In this document: piece by piece, positions 25,172 to 33,831 of the stretch
Position numbering within the stretch: the stretch's first letter is position 1
Layout: each line of letters opens with the position of its first letter
Source: Bradyrhizobium macuxiense
GTDB lineage: Bacteria > Pseudomonadota > Alphaproteobacteria > Rhizobiales > Xanthobacteraceae
Length of the DNA: 64,000 bases
Assembly: GCF_007993935.1 (NCBI RefSeq)
Contig: NZ_VITY01000003.1
Coordinates: forward strand, 310,001 to 374,000
Reading direction: 5' to 3'
The notes under the pieces: generated by a model
The model's database searches: none
Told to the model about the DNA's origin: nothing
What the model saw: only the letters and a program-made list of their open reading frames with translations
Program-made: the position numbers and the translations under genes

Positions 25172-27472
25172 ATGAATTTGTCGGGCCGTTTGGCGGTCGG
25201 GATGATGCTTCCCGTCGTCACACTCCTGGTCACACTGGGCTTCATCCATGGCGTCACCTGGCCGGGCATGGCGCTCGCCGGCGGCGCGGTTGCGGTGGTG
25301 TTGATGACTGCTGAGCTGATTGCGAGATCGCTGTCCAGGACGCCGGCCCAGTTGGTGCGGGCGGCGGAAGCGCTGTCGCGCGGCCAGCAGGTTCCCACGC
25401 CAGGCGGCAACGACGAGACCGCGCAGCTCGCCGCGACGCTTGCCGAGCTGTCGGCGCAATTGGGCAGCAGGCAACACCTGCTGGAGAAGACCGTCGAGAG
25501 CATCCGCGATCCGGTGGTGGTTGCCGACGAGCACGCGATGATCGTGATCGTCAACGCAGCGGCGCGGCGGCTGTACGGTGTCGAGCCCGGTTTCGACACG
25601 CTGACAGGCGTTCGCACCTTCCAGAACTATTATGCCGACGGTACGACCGAGATGCCGATCGCGGACACGCCGATGGCGCGTGCGCTGCGCGGCGAGAACA
25701 TCGACGATTTCGAACTGATCGTGAAACCTCTGCCGCCGCAGCCGGCTGTCTACCTCGTCGTCAATGCGCGGCCGCTGCGCGACGATGCCGGCAATTTGCG
25801 CGGCGCTGTTATCGTGCTGCACGATGTCACCGCGCAGCGTCAGGCGCATCAGGCGCTGGTGGAAAGCGAGCAGATGGCGCAGGCCATCGTCAGGACCGCG
25901 CTCGACGCCTTCGTGCAGACCGACCAGGACGGCATCGTCCTCGACTGGAGCCCGCAGGCCGAGACGTTGACCGGCTGGACGCGGTCCGAGGCGGTCGGTT
26001 GTCGCGTCGTCGAACTGGTGTTTCCGGAGGAGCTTCGCGTCGCGCACCGGCAGCGCATCACCCGCTTCCTGCAGGAGGCCGCGGGCGGCGGCATGGGCAT
26101 GCGCTACGAGACCGCGTCCGTGCATCGCGACGGCCACCGCTTCCAGGTCGAGGTGTCGCTCAATGCGCTGCGCCGCGGCGATGGCTGGATCATCAATTCC
26201 TTTGTCCGGGACGTCACCCAGCGCCGCATCGCCGAGGAGCAATTGATCCAGGCGCAGAAGACGGAATCGCTCGGGCGGTTGACCGGCGGCATCGCGCACG
26301 ACTTCAACAACATGCTGACGGTGATCACCGGCACGGTCGAGATCCTTGCCGACGGGGTCAAGGACAACCCGCAGCTCGCCGCCATCGCCAAGCTGATCAG
26401 CGACGCCGCCGATCGCGGCGCGCAGCTCACCTCGAGCCTCCTGGCCTTCGCGCGCAAGCAGCCGCTGCAGCCCGCCGAGACCGACGTCAACGACCTGATC
26501 GGCGAAGTGGTCCGCCTGTTGTCGCAGACGCTGGGGTCGCAGACCGAGATCAGGACGGAACTTAACCGCAGCGCCTGGCTCGCCTTTGTCGACCGCGGCC
26601 AGCTCGGCGCTGCGCTGGTCAATCTCGCCATCAATGCGCGCGATGCGATGCCTGAAGGCGGTACGCTGACGTTTGCGACCCGCAACGTCCAGCTCGGCAT
26701 TCCCGACGCCGTGGCGCACGGCGTCGAGCGCGCCGGCGACCATCTCGTGATCGAGGTCGCCGACACCGGCACCGGAATTTCGCCGTCGCATCTGGAGAAG
26801 ATCTTCGATCCGTTCTTCTCCACCAAGGAGGTCGGGCAAGGCACCGGGCTCGGGCTCAGCATGGTGTTCGGCTTCGTCAAGCAGAGCGGCGGCGGGATCG
26901 AGGTCAGGAGCGAGCAGGGCAGCGGCACCGTCTTCAGGATCTATCTGCCCAAGGCAGATGGCACCGCGCAGCGCGCGGCCGAGGAGGACGATCAGCCGGT
27001 CAGGGGCGGCGACGAAACCGTCCTGTGCGTCGAGGACGACCCCACGATCCGCGACTACGTCACAGGCCAGCTCGAAAGCCTCGGCTACAAGGTGCTGGTC
27101 GCGGCAAACGCAGACGCTGCGCTCGAGATCGTCAACCGCGGCACCGCATTCGATCTCCTGTTCACCGACATCGTGATGCCCGGCAGCATGAACGGCCGGC
27201 AATTGGCCGATACGCTGATGGCCGGGCGGCCGGCGCTGCGGGTGCTGTTCACCTCAGGCTACAGCGACGGCGCGTTGCCGGCACAACAGGGGCGGGGCGG
27301 CCACGGCATTCCGCTGCTGACCAAGCCCTATCGGCGCAGCGAACTGGCGCGGACGCTGCGGCGCTGCCTTGATCTTCAGGTCGACTTCCAGGGCGATCCG
27401 GTTCCGCAGCCGTACTCCGTGCAGCCCGATCTCGAACGCTTCCTGCGCGAGAACCCGCCGGAAAAGAGCTAG
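25172..27472 (+). CDS. hybrid sensor histidine kinase with PAS domains and a receiver
   Basis: 766 residues from ATG 25172 (a TTG at 25163 is also in frame). Order: two membrane spans (about 8-50), HAMP-like linker, a PAS domain (about 105-225), a second PAS domain (about 230-350), then HisKA with GRLTGGIAHDFNNMLTVITG (His about 374), HATPase N-box NLAINARDAMPEGG, G-box GTGLGLSMV, and a C-terminal receiver (VLCVEDDPTIRDY, phospho-acceptor Asp in LLFTDIVMPGSMNG). The HDFNNML form is of the HWE-like/fused alphaproteobacterial type. It senses an unknown signal in membrane or cytoplasm. No separate response regulator is adjacent, so output is probably elsewhere. Confidence 0.92.
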   Translation: MNLSGRLAVGMMLPVVTLLVTLGFIHGVTWPGMALAGGAVAVVLMTAELIARSLSRTPAQLVRAAEALSRGQQVPTPGGNDETAQLAATLAELSAQLGSRQHLLEKTVESIRDPVVVADEHAMIVIVNAAARRLYGVEPGFDTLTGVRTFQNYYADGTTEMPIADTPMARALRGENIDDFELIVKPLPPQPAVYLVVNARPLRDDAGNLRGAVIVLHDVTAQRQAHQALVESEQMAQAIVRTALDAFVQTDQDGIVLDWSPQAETLTGWTRSEAVGCRVVELVFPEELRVAHRQRITRFLQEAAGGGMGMRYETASVHRDGHRFQVEVSLNALRRGDGWIINSFVRDVTQRRIAEEQLIQAQKTESLGRLTGGIAHDFNNMLTVITGTVEILADGVKDNPQLAAIAKLISDAADRGAQLTSSLLAFARKQPLQPAETDVNDLIGEVVRLLSQTLGSQTEIRTELNRSAWLAFVDRGQLGAALVNLAINARDAMPEGGTLTFATRNVQLGIPDAVAHGVERAGDHLVIEVADTGTGISPSHLEKIFDPFFSTKEVGQGTGLGLSMVFGFVKQSGGGIEVRSEQGSGTVFRIYLPKADGTAQRAAEEDDQPVRGGDETVLCVEDDPTIRDYVTGQLESLGYKVLVAANADAALEIVNRGTAFDLLFTDIVMPGSMNGRQLADTLMAGRPALRVLFTSGYSDGALPAQQGRGGHGIPLLTKPYRRSELARTLRRCLDLQVDFQGDPVPQPYSVQPDLERFLRENPPEKS

Positions 27473-27564
27473 GATGGCGACGCGCTGACAAGCGCGAGCG
27501 GGCGCGGTGAACATCGCGCACCGGGATCCACAACCAGCTGCGAGTTCGCCGGGGAGAAGCCTGC

Positions 27565-28215
27565 ATGACCATCACGATCACCGCCTTTGAGCGGTCGCCC
27601 GACGGCGGCAAGGGACTGGCGCGGGATACGCGGGTTCGGTGGGCGCTTGAAGAGGTGGGGCAACCCTACAACGTTCGCCTGGTTTCGTTTGCTGCGATGA
27701 AGGAGCCGGCGCATCTGGCGCTTCACCCGTTTGGCCAGATACCGACCTATCAAGAGGGTGATCTCGCTCTGTTCGAGACGGGGGCGATCGTGCTCCACCT
27801 CGCCGAGCGCCATGTTGGCTTGCTGCCCGACGACGCCAATGCCCGGGCGCGCGCGATCGCATGGATGTTTGCTGCGCTCAACACGGTGGAACCGCCGATC
27901 CTCGAGTTCGCGACCGCGAGGCTGTTCGAGCGCGACAAGCCGTGGCACGAGGCGCGCCTGCCGCTGGTCGATGACCGGGTCCGGCAGCGGCTGGACCAGC
28001 TGTCGGATCGACTGGGCGATGCAGATTGGCTCGACGGTGCGTTCAGCGCGGGCGATCTGATGATGGTGTCGGTGCTGCTGCGCTTGAAGCCGTCAGGCAT
28101 GCTCGACGGACATCCGAAGCTTGCGGCCTACGTCGCTCGCGGCGAAGCGCGGCCCGCTTACAAGCGGGCTTTCGCGGCTCAGCTGGCGGTCAATAGTCCG
28201 CCAGTCGCTGGCTGA
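27565..28215 (+). CDS. glutathione S-transferase family protein
   Basis: 216 residues. Thioredoxin-like N-terminal half (about 1-82): RVRWALEEVGQPYNVRLVSF, LHPFGQIPTYQEGDLALFET (cis-Pro and Glu/Thr glutathione-binding pattern, the ES motif being ET here), then a helical C-terminal half with FSAGDLMMVSVLLRLK. Conjugates or reduces with glutathione. The N-terminal catalytic Ser or Cys position is not obvious in this one. It follows the sensor kinase by 92 bases on the same strand. Confidence 0.86.
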   Translation: MTITITAFERSPDGGKGLARDTRVRWALEEVGQPYNVRLVSFAAMKEPAHLALHPFGQIPTYQEGDLALFETGAIVLHLAERHVGLLPDDANARARAIAWMFAALNTVEPPILEFATARLFERDKPWHEARLPLVDDRVRQRLDQLSDRLGDADWLDGAFSAGDLMMVSVLLRLKPSGMLDGHPKLAAYVARGEARPAYKRAFAAQLAVNSPPVAG

Positions 28216-28228
28216 CTGAACCGGTCCG

Positions 28229-28312
28229 TAGGATGGGTAGAGCGCAGCGAAACCCATCAACCAGCCATCCGCGAGGCGAGATGATGGGTATCGCTTCGCT
28301 CCACCCATCCTA
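28229..28312. repeat. palindromic repeat family C, copy 1
   Basis: Opens TAGGATGGGTAGAGCGCAGC and closes TCGCTTCGCTCCACCCATCC. Same orientation and nearly the same sequence as the copy at 29412; the two flank the M19 dipeptidase gene. Confidence 0.85.
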
Positions 28313-28343
28313 CTTGGCGCAAGTCGGGCGAGAGGAATGCACC

Positions 28344-29402
28344 GTGCAGGACCACACCAAGATCGCGATCTTCGATGGCCACAATGACGCGGCTCAGCAC
28401 CTCACCGAATATCGGGAAGGCGGTCGGGACTTTCTCGTGCGTTCCGAGGAGGGCCACCTCGATCTGCCGCGCGCCCGGGAAGGCGGCATGGTTGGCGGCC
28501 TGTTCGCGATGTACGCCAAGGCGGAGCATCCGCGACAGGGCGATTTCACGCGAACCGCCGACGGCTACGAGGTGCGCCTTGCCGAGCCGCTCGATGCGGC
28601 CTATGCGCGCCGCACCATCGATGCCCAGCTGAGCGCGCTGGAGGCCATGGTGGCCCGCGCCGACGGAAAGATCCGACGGGCAACGACCGTGGATGAGATC
28701 GAGGCGGCGCGCCGGGACGCGGTGTTTTCGATCGTGCTGGACCTCGAGGGCGCCGAAGCGATCGACGCCGATCTGGACGGGCTGGCGAGGCTCTATGCCC
28801 GCGGCCTGCGTTCGCTCGGCCCGGTCTGGAGCCGGCCCAACATCTTCGGCCATGGCGTGCCGTTCGCCTATCCGCGCTCCCCGGACACCGGGCCCGGTCT
28901 GACGGACGCCGGGAAGGCGCTGGTGCGGGCCTGCAATGAACTCGGAATCATGGTCGATGCAGCCCACCTCAACGAGCGCGGCTTCTGGGATCTCGTGGCA
29001 CTCAGCACGGCTCCGATCGTGGTCACCCACGCCTGCGCGCATGCGATCTGCCCCGCGACCCGCAACCTGACCGACCGGCAGCTCGACGCCGTCAAAGCAT
29101 CCGGCGGCGTCGTGGGCTTCAATTTCAGTGTGTCCGAGGTGCGGCCGGATGGGCACAGCGATCCCGACGCGCCGATCGAGGCGGTCGCCAACCATCTCGG
29201 CTACCTGGTCGAGCGGATGGGGGAGGATCACGTGGCGCTGGGATCCGACTTCGACGGTGCGGTGATGCCGCGTCCGCTCAGGGATGCAAGCCAACTCCAG
29301 AGCCTGATCCAGGCGTTGCGCGGGCGCGGGTTCGATGAGGCCAAGTTGCGAAAAATAGCCTTTGACAATTGGATGCGCGTATTCCGTCAAAGTTGGCGAT
29401 GA
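28344..29402 (+). CDS. M19 membrane dipeptidase (renal dipeptidase family)
   Basis: 352 residues. I start at the GTG (28344), which has GAGAGGA upstream and opens VQDHTKIAIFDGHND. Longer frames from 28233 run through the upstream repeat and give repeat-encoded sequence. Binuclear-zinc ligands: the H and D of FDGHNDAAQ, Glu in VLDLEGAEAI, and His in VVTHACAHAICPAT; the ending VALGSDFDGAVMP carries the conserved Asp. The family hydrolyses dipeptides, including D-residue ones, and some act on lactams. Flanked on both sides by copies of repeat family C. Confidence 0.92.
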   Translation: MQDHTKIAIFDGHNDAAQHLTEYREGGRDFLVRSEEGHLDLPRAREGGMVGGLFAMYAKAEHPRQGDFTRTADGYEVRLAEPLDAAYARRTIDAQLSALEAMVARADGKIRRATTVDEIEAARRDAVFSIVLDLEGAEAIDADLDGLARLYARGLRSLGPVWSRPNIFGHGVPFAYPRSPDTGPGLTDAGKALVRACNELGIMVDAAHLNERGFWDLVALSTAPIVVTHACAHAICPATRNLTDRQLDAVKASGGVVGFNFSVSEVRPDGHSDPDAPIEAVANHLGYLVERMGEDHVALGSDFDGAVMPRPLRDASQLQSLIQALRGRGFDEAKLRKIAFDNWMRVFRQSWR

Positions 29403-29411
29403 TCAAGTCTT

Positions 29412-29496
29412 TAGGATGGGTAGAGCGAAGCGAAACCCATCAACCAGCCATCCGCGCGGTGAGATGATGGGTTTCGCTTCGCTCTACCCATCCTAC
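29412..29496. repeat. palindromic repeat family C, copy 2
   Basis: TAGGATGGGTAGAGCGAAGC at the left end and GCTTCGCTCTACCCATCC at the right. Direct repeat of the copy at 28229, with a few changes. It begins ten bases after the dipeptidase stop. Confidence 0.85.
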
Positions 29497-29554
29497 GCGC
29501 TATGCTCCCGCAACAAAGCGCGGCCGGTCAACGGCCCGATTCAGGGAGCGTGGA

Positions 29555-30622
29555 ATGCAGGACCGCAAATGGTCGAGACGCGACTGGCTCAAGGTGACTG
29601 CGGCCACCGCTGCCGGCATGGTGTTCGCCGAACCGTTGCGGGCGGCGCCGCCGCCGGCCGAGGCCGTGACGCCGGAGCTGATCGCGGCGGCCAAGAAGGA
29701 AGGCAAGATCTCGTTCTACAGCGCGCTGGAGCTGAACACGGCCGAGCGCCTCGCGCGCGACTTCGAGCAGAAATATCCCGGGATCAGCGTCCGCGTCGAG
29801 CGCTCCGGCGCCGAGCGGATCTTCCAGCGCATCGCCCAGGAGCAGGGCAGCGGCATCCACGCCGTCGACGTCGCCAACTCCACCGATCCCGCGCATTATC
29901 TCGACTGGAAGAAGAACGACTGGCTCGCGGCCTACATGCCGGAAGACGTCGCAAAACATTTTCCGGCCGACCAGATCGATCCCGACGGCACCTCGGCGAC
30001 ATCCTGCGCCTGGTTCGAGGTGATCGGTTACAACACCGAGCAGGTGAAGCGTGAGGAGGCGCCGAAGAGCTACGCCGATCTGCTCGATCCCCGGTGGCGC
30101 GGCAAGATCGTCAAGGCGCACCCGAGCTACTCCGGCGCGATCCTGACCGCGACCTTCGTGCTGGCGCGCGACCTCGGCTGGCCCTATCTGGAAAAGCTGT
30201 CGCAGCAGCGGGTGATGCAGGTGCAGTCGGCCGCCGATCCGCCGAAAAAGATCCTGCTCGGCGAGCGCGCCGTCATGGCCGACGGCAACGACTACAACCT
30301 GGTGCTGGCCAAGGATCAGGGCAAGCCGGTCGAGGTGGTCTATCCGGCCGAGGGCGCGCCGCTGATCATCGTGCCGAGCGGCATCTTCAAGAGCGCGCCG
30401 AACCCGAACGCGGCGCGGCTGTTCCAGAGCTACTTCTTCAACGCGGCAACCCAGCAGATGCTGGCCGACGAGTTCGCGCACCGCTCGTTTCACGCCGGAG
30501 TGAAGGAGAAGGCCGGGCACGTGCCGCTCGACAAGGTGAAGATGCTCAAGGCCGATCCGGCCCAGGTGCAGGCACAGAGCGAGGAGATCAAGGCGCGCTA
30601 CGCGAAGCTGTTCCGGGTGTGA
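29555..30622 (+). CDS. ABC transporter substrate-binding protein (iron/thiamine/polyamine-type), Tat-exported
   Basis: 355 residues. Twin-arginine signal SRRDWLKVTAATAAGMVFA with likely cleavage after LRA. Mature part is a class-II periplasmic binding protein: ELIAAAKKEGKISFYSALEL, ARDFEQKYPGISVRVERSG, VDVANSTDP, and a second lobe from SYADLLDPRWRGKIVKAHP. The family includes Fe(III)-binding AfuA/FbpA and PhnS-like proteins. No permease or ATPase gene adjoins, so its partner is unknown. It converges with another orphan binding protein across the family-A repeat copy. Confidence 0.9.
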   Translation: MQDRKWSRRDWLKVTAATAAGMVFAEPLRAAPPPAEAVTPELIAAAKKEGKISFYSALELNTAERLARDFEQKYPGISVRVERSGAERIFQRIAQEQGSGIHAVDVANSTDPAHYLDWKKNDWLAAYMPEDVAKHFPADQIDPDGTSATSCAWFEVIGYNTEQVKREEAPKSYADLLDPRWRGKIVKAHPSYSGAILTATFVLARDLGWPYLEKLSQQRVMQVQSAADPPKKILLGERAVMADGNDYNLVLAKDQGKPVEVVYPAEGAPLIIVPSGIFKSAPNPNAARLFQSYFFNAATQQMLADEFAHRSFHAGVKEKAGHVPLDKVKMLKADPAQVQAQSEEIKARYAKLFRV

Positions 30623-30672
30623 GTGGCCTGTCCTTGCCGCGGGGAATTTTCGCTTTGACGCAGCCCTTTCCA

Positions 30673-30794
30673 CGTCATTGCGAGCGAAGCGAGGCAATCC
30701 ATCTCTTTGCGTACGCGGATGCATGGATTGCTTCGTCGCGGAGTTTATCATCGGGCCGGCCAAAGGCCGGACCCGTTGGCTCCTCGCAATGACG
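30673..30794. repeat. palindromic repeat family A, copy 3, with an internal insert
   Basis: Same CGTCATTGCGAGCGAAGCG opening and CTCGCAATGACGG closing as the other copies. About 40 bases (30740-30779), absent from copy 4, replace four bases in its right arm. The insert is itself a hairpin (CCGGCC-AAA-GGCCGG at 30756-30770). Confidence 0.82.
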
Positions 30795-30843
30795 GCGATA
30801 GTGCTCGGACCACCCACGCAGCGCAGCGAGTGGCCGCAGCCGG

Positions 30844-32073
30844 CTACCCTCCCACTTCCGCGCTGAGCATGGGTCCGAACAGTTCCCATCTCTCGCCCTT
30901 GAGCCGTCTGAGCTGCATCTGCTTGATCGGCGCGAAATCGATCGGGCTGGTGTTCATCGTGATTCCCGGCAGCAGGTTGTTGGTCCGGAAGGCCTTCAGG
31001 TTGGCGGCCTGTTTCATCACATTCGCGCGCGTGAGATCGTCGCCGCACTGCTTCAGCACCTGAACCAGCGTCTGGGCCGAATTGTAGCCTGTCATCACCA
31101 GGCTGTCGGCCCGGTTGCCTTCGGGGAAATATTTGGCGAGATATTCGTCGAACGCCTTCATGCCGGGGTCGTCCTTCCATTGCGGATCGAGCGGATCCAT
31201 CAGGTAGGCCACCGAAATGATGCCTTGGGCGTTCTCGAAGCCGGCCGGCTGGATCACGGCGCCGATCGAGGAGCCGACCGAATTGAGAATGTGCAACGGC
31301 TTCCAGCCGATCTCGGCCGTCTTCTTGATGGCCTGTGCCGCGAATTTCGGCGTGGCAATGTCGACGAATACATCGGCATTCATCGATTTCATCTTGACGA
31401 TATGCGTGTCGATGGTCGGCTCGGCGACCTCGTACGCATCCTCGGTCACGATCATCGACGCCGCCTTGTCACCGAGGCCGTCCTTCAGGCCCTTGAGGTA
31501 GTCCTTTCCATAATCGTCGTTCTGGTAGAGCACGGCGATCCTGCCGTTCGGCTTTTCCTTCAGGATGTGCTTGGCGTAGATCCGGCCCTCGGCCTGATAG
31601 CTGGGCTGCCAGCCCATGGTCCACGGAAAGTTCTGCGGATCATTCCACTTGGTCGCGCCGGTCTGGATGAACAGCTGCGGCACCTTCTTCGTGTTCATGT
31701 ATTTCTGAATGGCGCCGTTGGATGCGGTGCCGAGGGCGGCGAAGATCAGCAGGACCTCGTCGCTTTCGACGAGCCTACGCGCCTGCTCGACCGTTTTCGG
31801 CGGACTGTAGCTGTCGTCGTAGGAGATGAAGTTGATCCTGCGGCCGTTGATTCCTCCCTCGGCATTGACCTTGCGGAAGTAGGCCGCCTGGGCCCGGCCG
31901 CTGGTGCCGTAGGCCGATGCCGGCCCGCTGTAGGGCATGATGTTGCCGATCTTGATTTCAGTATCGCTTGCACCGGTGTCGTATGTCTTCTGGGCAGATG
32001 CGCCGCCTGCGCCGGCGGCGAGGATGATGATGGCGGTCGAAAGCGCCGCCATTCGTCGTGCGACGAAAGACAT
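30844..32073 (-). CDS. branched-chain amino-acid-type ABC substrate-binding protein
   Basis: 409 residues from the ATG at 32073 (GGGAGAAACG upstream). Signal peptide AALSTAIIILAAGAGGASA. Leu/Ile/Val-binding-protein fold: EIKIGNIMPYSGPASAYGT, INFISYDDSYSPPKTVEQAR, RRLVESDEVLLIFAALGTAS, RIAVLYQNDDYGKDYLKGL, and a C-terminal lobe. LivK-like family of high-affinity uptake systems for amino acids, amides and aromatic acids. No livHMGF genes adjoin, so the partner transporter is elsewhere. Convergent with the Tat-exported binding protein and divergent from the GlxA-type regulator's 3' side. Confidence 0.92.
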   Translation of the reverse strand: MSFVARRMAALSTAIIILAAGAGGASAQKTYDTGASDTEIKIGNIMPYSGPASAYGTSGRAQAAYFRKVNAEGGINGRRINFISYDDSYSPPKTVEQARRLVESDEVLLIFAALGTASNGAIQKYMNTKKVPQLFIQTGATKWNDPQNFPWTMGWQPSYQAEGRIYAKHILKEKPNGRIAVLYQNDDYGKDYLKGLKDGLGDKAASMIVTEDAYEVAEPTIDTHIVKMKSMNADVFVDIATPKFAAQAIKKTAEIGWKPLHILNSVGSSIGAVIQPAGFENAQGIISVAYLMDPLDPQWKDDPGMKAFDEYLAKYFPEGNRADSLVMTGYNSAQTLVQVLKQCGDDLTRANVMKQAANLKAFRTNNLLPGITMNTSPIDFAPIKQMQLRRLKGERWELFGPMLSAEVGG

Positions 32074-32259
32074 CTCGTTTCTCCCAAAATGCAAAACTGA
32101 ATGTGTCTGTTTTGTCGAAGGCCGCTTCCGGGTCCTTGTTGGCAGTGAACACCCGGCTCCGGATATTGTCGATTCCGAAGCACAGGCTCACGCGCCGGTT
32201 CGCACCACTTCATTGGGTTCGTCAGTACTGCTGACCGTAGTCTTGCGGGATTGCCGCGA

Positions 32260-33237
32260 TTACGCCGCACGCATTGATCGCTGCGCGCGGTAGGCCTGCG
32301 GCGATGTCAGCGTGAGCTTGCGGAAGGCTTTGCGAAAGCTGCTCTCGTCCTCGTAGCCGGTGGCGCGGGCGATGGCCTTGATCGGTTGCGCCGTGGTCTC
32401 CAGCAGCGTGCGGGCGTACTCGACGCGGCGTCGCGTGATGAAGGCCTGCGGCGGCTCGTGGGTCAATTCGCGGAAACGGCGGTTCAGCGTGCGTTCGCTC
32501 AGGCCCAGCGCCTGCGCGAGGCCGCGCACCGTGATCGGCGCCTTGCCGGTGCGGCGCACCAGCATGTCCGCCTTGATCAGCAGCGGGTCCTGGGCGAGCA
32601 TGTAGCCGAGCGGCATGAAGATCGCCTGCGTGCGCTGCGCGGTGTCGATCACGGCATAGTCGGCGCAGACCTTTGCGACCTCCGGACCCTCGACCAGCTC
32701 GATCAGCCGCAGCAGCAGGTCGACCCATGACATCGGCCCGGCGGCGCAGACCAGCCGGTCGGCCTGCGTGATGACGGCGTCGCTGGCGAGGTCGATCCTG
32801 GGATGGCGACGGCGCAACTCGCTCTGCAGCCACCAGGTGATGGTGGCGCGGCGACCATCGAGCAGGCCGGCATTGGCGAGCAGCAGCACGCCGCTGCAGA
32901 AGGCGCCGATCAGGCGGCCGCTGGCATGTTGCTGGCGCAGCCAGGCGCCGGCACGGTCATATTGCGGCTGCAGGCGTTCGGCGGTGAGATGATCGACCAG
33001 GCTGCCCGGCACGATGATCGCGTCGAAGGCGGTCCGCTTGCTGACGGCACCATCGACGGCAAGCAGCTTGCCGCCGCCGGCGCGCACCGCCTTGCCGTCG
33101 AGCGAGAGCGTCTGCCAGCTGAAGCGCGCCTTGCCGCCCCGCAACTGCATCACATGGTTGCCGAGCGTGAGGATGTCGGCGATGCCGGCGACCGCCGATT
33201 GCATGCAGCCTTCCAGCGCGAGGATCGCGAGCTTCAT
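32260..33237 (-). CDS. GlxA-family regulator (DJ-1/PfpI domain plus AraC helix-turn-helix)
   Basis: 325 residues from ATG 33237 behind a strong GGAGGTCCC site. N-terminal DJ-1/PfpI-like part (about 1-190) with AIIVPGSLVDHL and LIGAFCSGVLLLANAGLLDG (nucleophile-elbow Cys). C-terminal AraC double helix-turn-helix (about 220-320): VRGLAQALGLSERTLNRRFR and ARATGYEDESSFRKAFRKLT. Such regulators often control amine, glycine-betaine or nitrogen catabolism. Divergent from a 4-OT-type tautomerase, a likely target. Confidence 0.92.
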   Translation of the reverse strand: MKLAILALEGCMQSAVAGIADILTLGNHVMQLRGGKARFSWQTLSLDGKAVRAGGGKLLAVDGAVSKRTAFDAIIVPGSLVDHLTAERLQPQYDRAGAWLRQQHASGRLIGAFCSGVLLLANAGLLDGRRATITWWLQSELRRRHPRIDLASDAVITQADRLVCAAGPMSWVDLLLRLIELVEGPEVAKVCADYAVIDTAQRTQAIFMPLGYMLAQDPLLIKADMLVRRTGKAPITVRGLAQALGLSERTLNRRFRELTHEPPQAFITRRRVEYARTLLETTAQPIKAIARATGYEDESSFRKAFRKLTLTSPQAYRAQRSMRAA

Positions 33238-33389
33238 GGGACCTCCAGGCGTTGCCGTCATCTTACCCGATCGGCGCGATCAGGCCATGGCGGATATTGC
33301 CCGATCTCTGTCTGATCGGCCACTGCCTGATTGGGCCATGCAGGTCCATCTTCGTTGCGCTGTCACAACCTCAGCAATGGAGAGAGACC

Positions 33390-33653
33390 ATGCCTTACGT
33401 CACCATTTCCACCGTCCGCGGCATCTTCGATGTCGCCCAGAAGAAGGCGCTGCTGGAGCGCGTCACCGATCTCATGGTCGAGGTCGAGGGGCAGGGCGAC
33501 CCGGACTTCCGCCGCAACGTCTGGGTCAAGATCGAGGAGGGCGAGCCGGCGAGCTGGTCGCTCGGCGGCATGATGCCGACGCCTGACATGATCGCGGGCA
33601 AGTTCGGCGCGCTCGATTCCGGCGGCCGGCGGGTTGCCAAGGCGAAGGTGTAA
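33390..33653 (+). CDS. 4-oxalocrotonate tautomerase-like protein
   Basis: 87 residues from the ATG at 33390 (GGAGAGA upstream); longer frames start inside the divergent region. Pro2 becomes the N-terminal catalytic base after Met removal (MPYVTISTVRGIFDVAQKKA). The C-terminal part has VWVKIEEGEPASWSLGG, with the conserved V-x-I/E-E-x-x-x-x-x-W-x-x-GG pattern of the tautomerase superfamily. Somewhat longer than the classical 62-residue enzyme. Divergent from the GlxA-type regulator. Confidence 0.87.
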   Translation: MPYVTISTVRGIFDVAQKKALLERVTDLMVEVEGQGDPDFRRNVWVKIEEGEPASWSLGGMMPTPDMIAGKFGALDSGGRRVAKAKV

Positions 33654-33679
33654 GCGACGAAGAGGCGCTTTCACTACAT

Positions 33680-33765
33680 CGTCATTGCGAGCGAAGCGAA
33701 GCAATCCATCTCTCCGCATGCGCGGACGCATGGATCGCTTCGTCGCTTCGCTCCTCGCAATGACG
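33680..33765. repeat. palindromic repeat family A, copy 4
   Basis: Opens CGTCATTGCGAGCGAAGCG, closes TTCGCTCCTCGCAATGACG. Lies between the tautomerase and the convergent glnA terminator. Confidence 0.85.
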
Positions 33766-33772
33766 GATACCT

Positions 33773-33806
33773 CAAAAAACAAAAGGCGCTTCCATCGGAA
33801 GCGCCT
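33773..33806 (-). terminator. intrinsic terminator of glnA
   Basis: On the minus strand a stem AGGCGCTTCC / GGAAGCGCCT (10 pairs, 3-base loop) is followed by a T-rich run (TTTTGTTTTTTG). It begins 26 bases after the glnA stop. Confidence 0.85.
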
Positions 33807-33831
33807 TTCGCATGCGTTCAGTGCTGCAAAC

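Noticed and set aside
24887..27202. 771-codon open frame antisense to the hybrid sensor kinase
   Set aside because: The sense strand carries PAS, HisKA, HATPase and receiver motifs in order; the antisense product has no recognisable domain.
28233..28343. Upstream start of the M19 dipeptidase within the family-C repeat
   Set aside because: The added residues are encoded by the repeat and the same peptide is coded by the second copy at 29417; the GTG at 28344 has a good ribosome site and begins just before the conserved metal motif.
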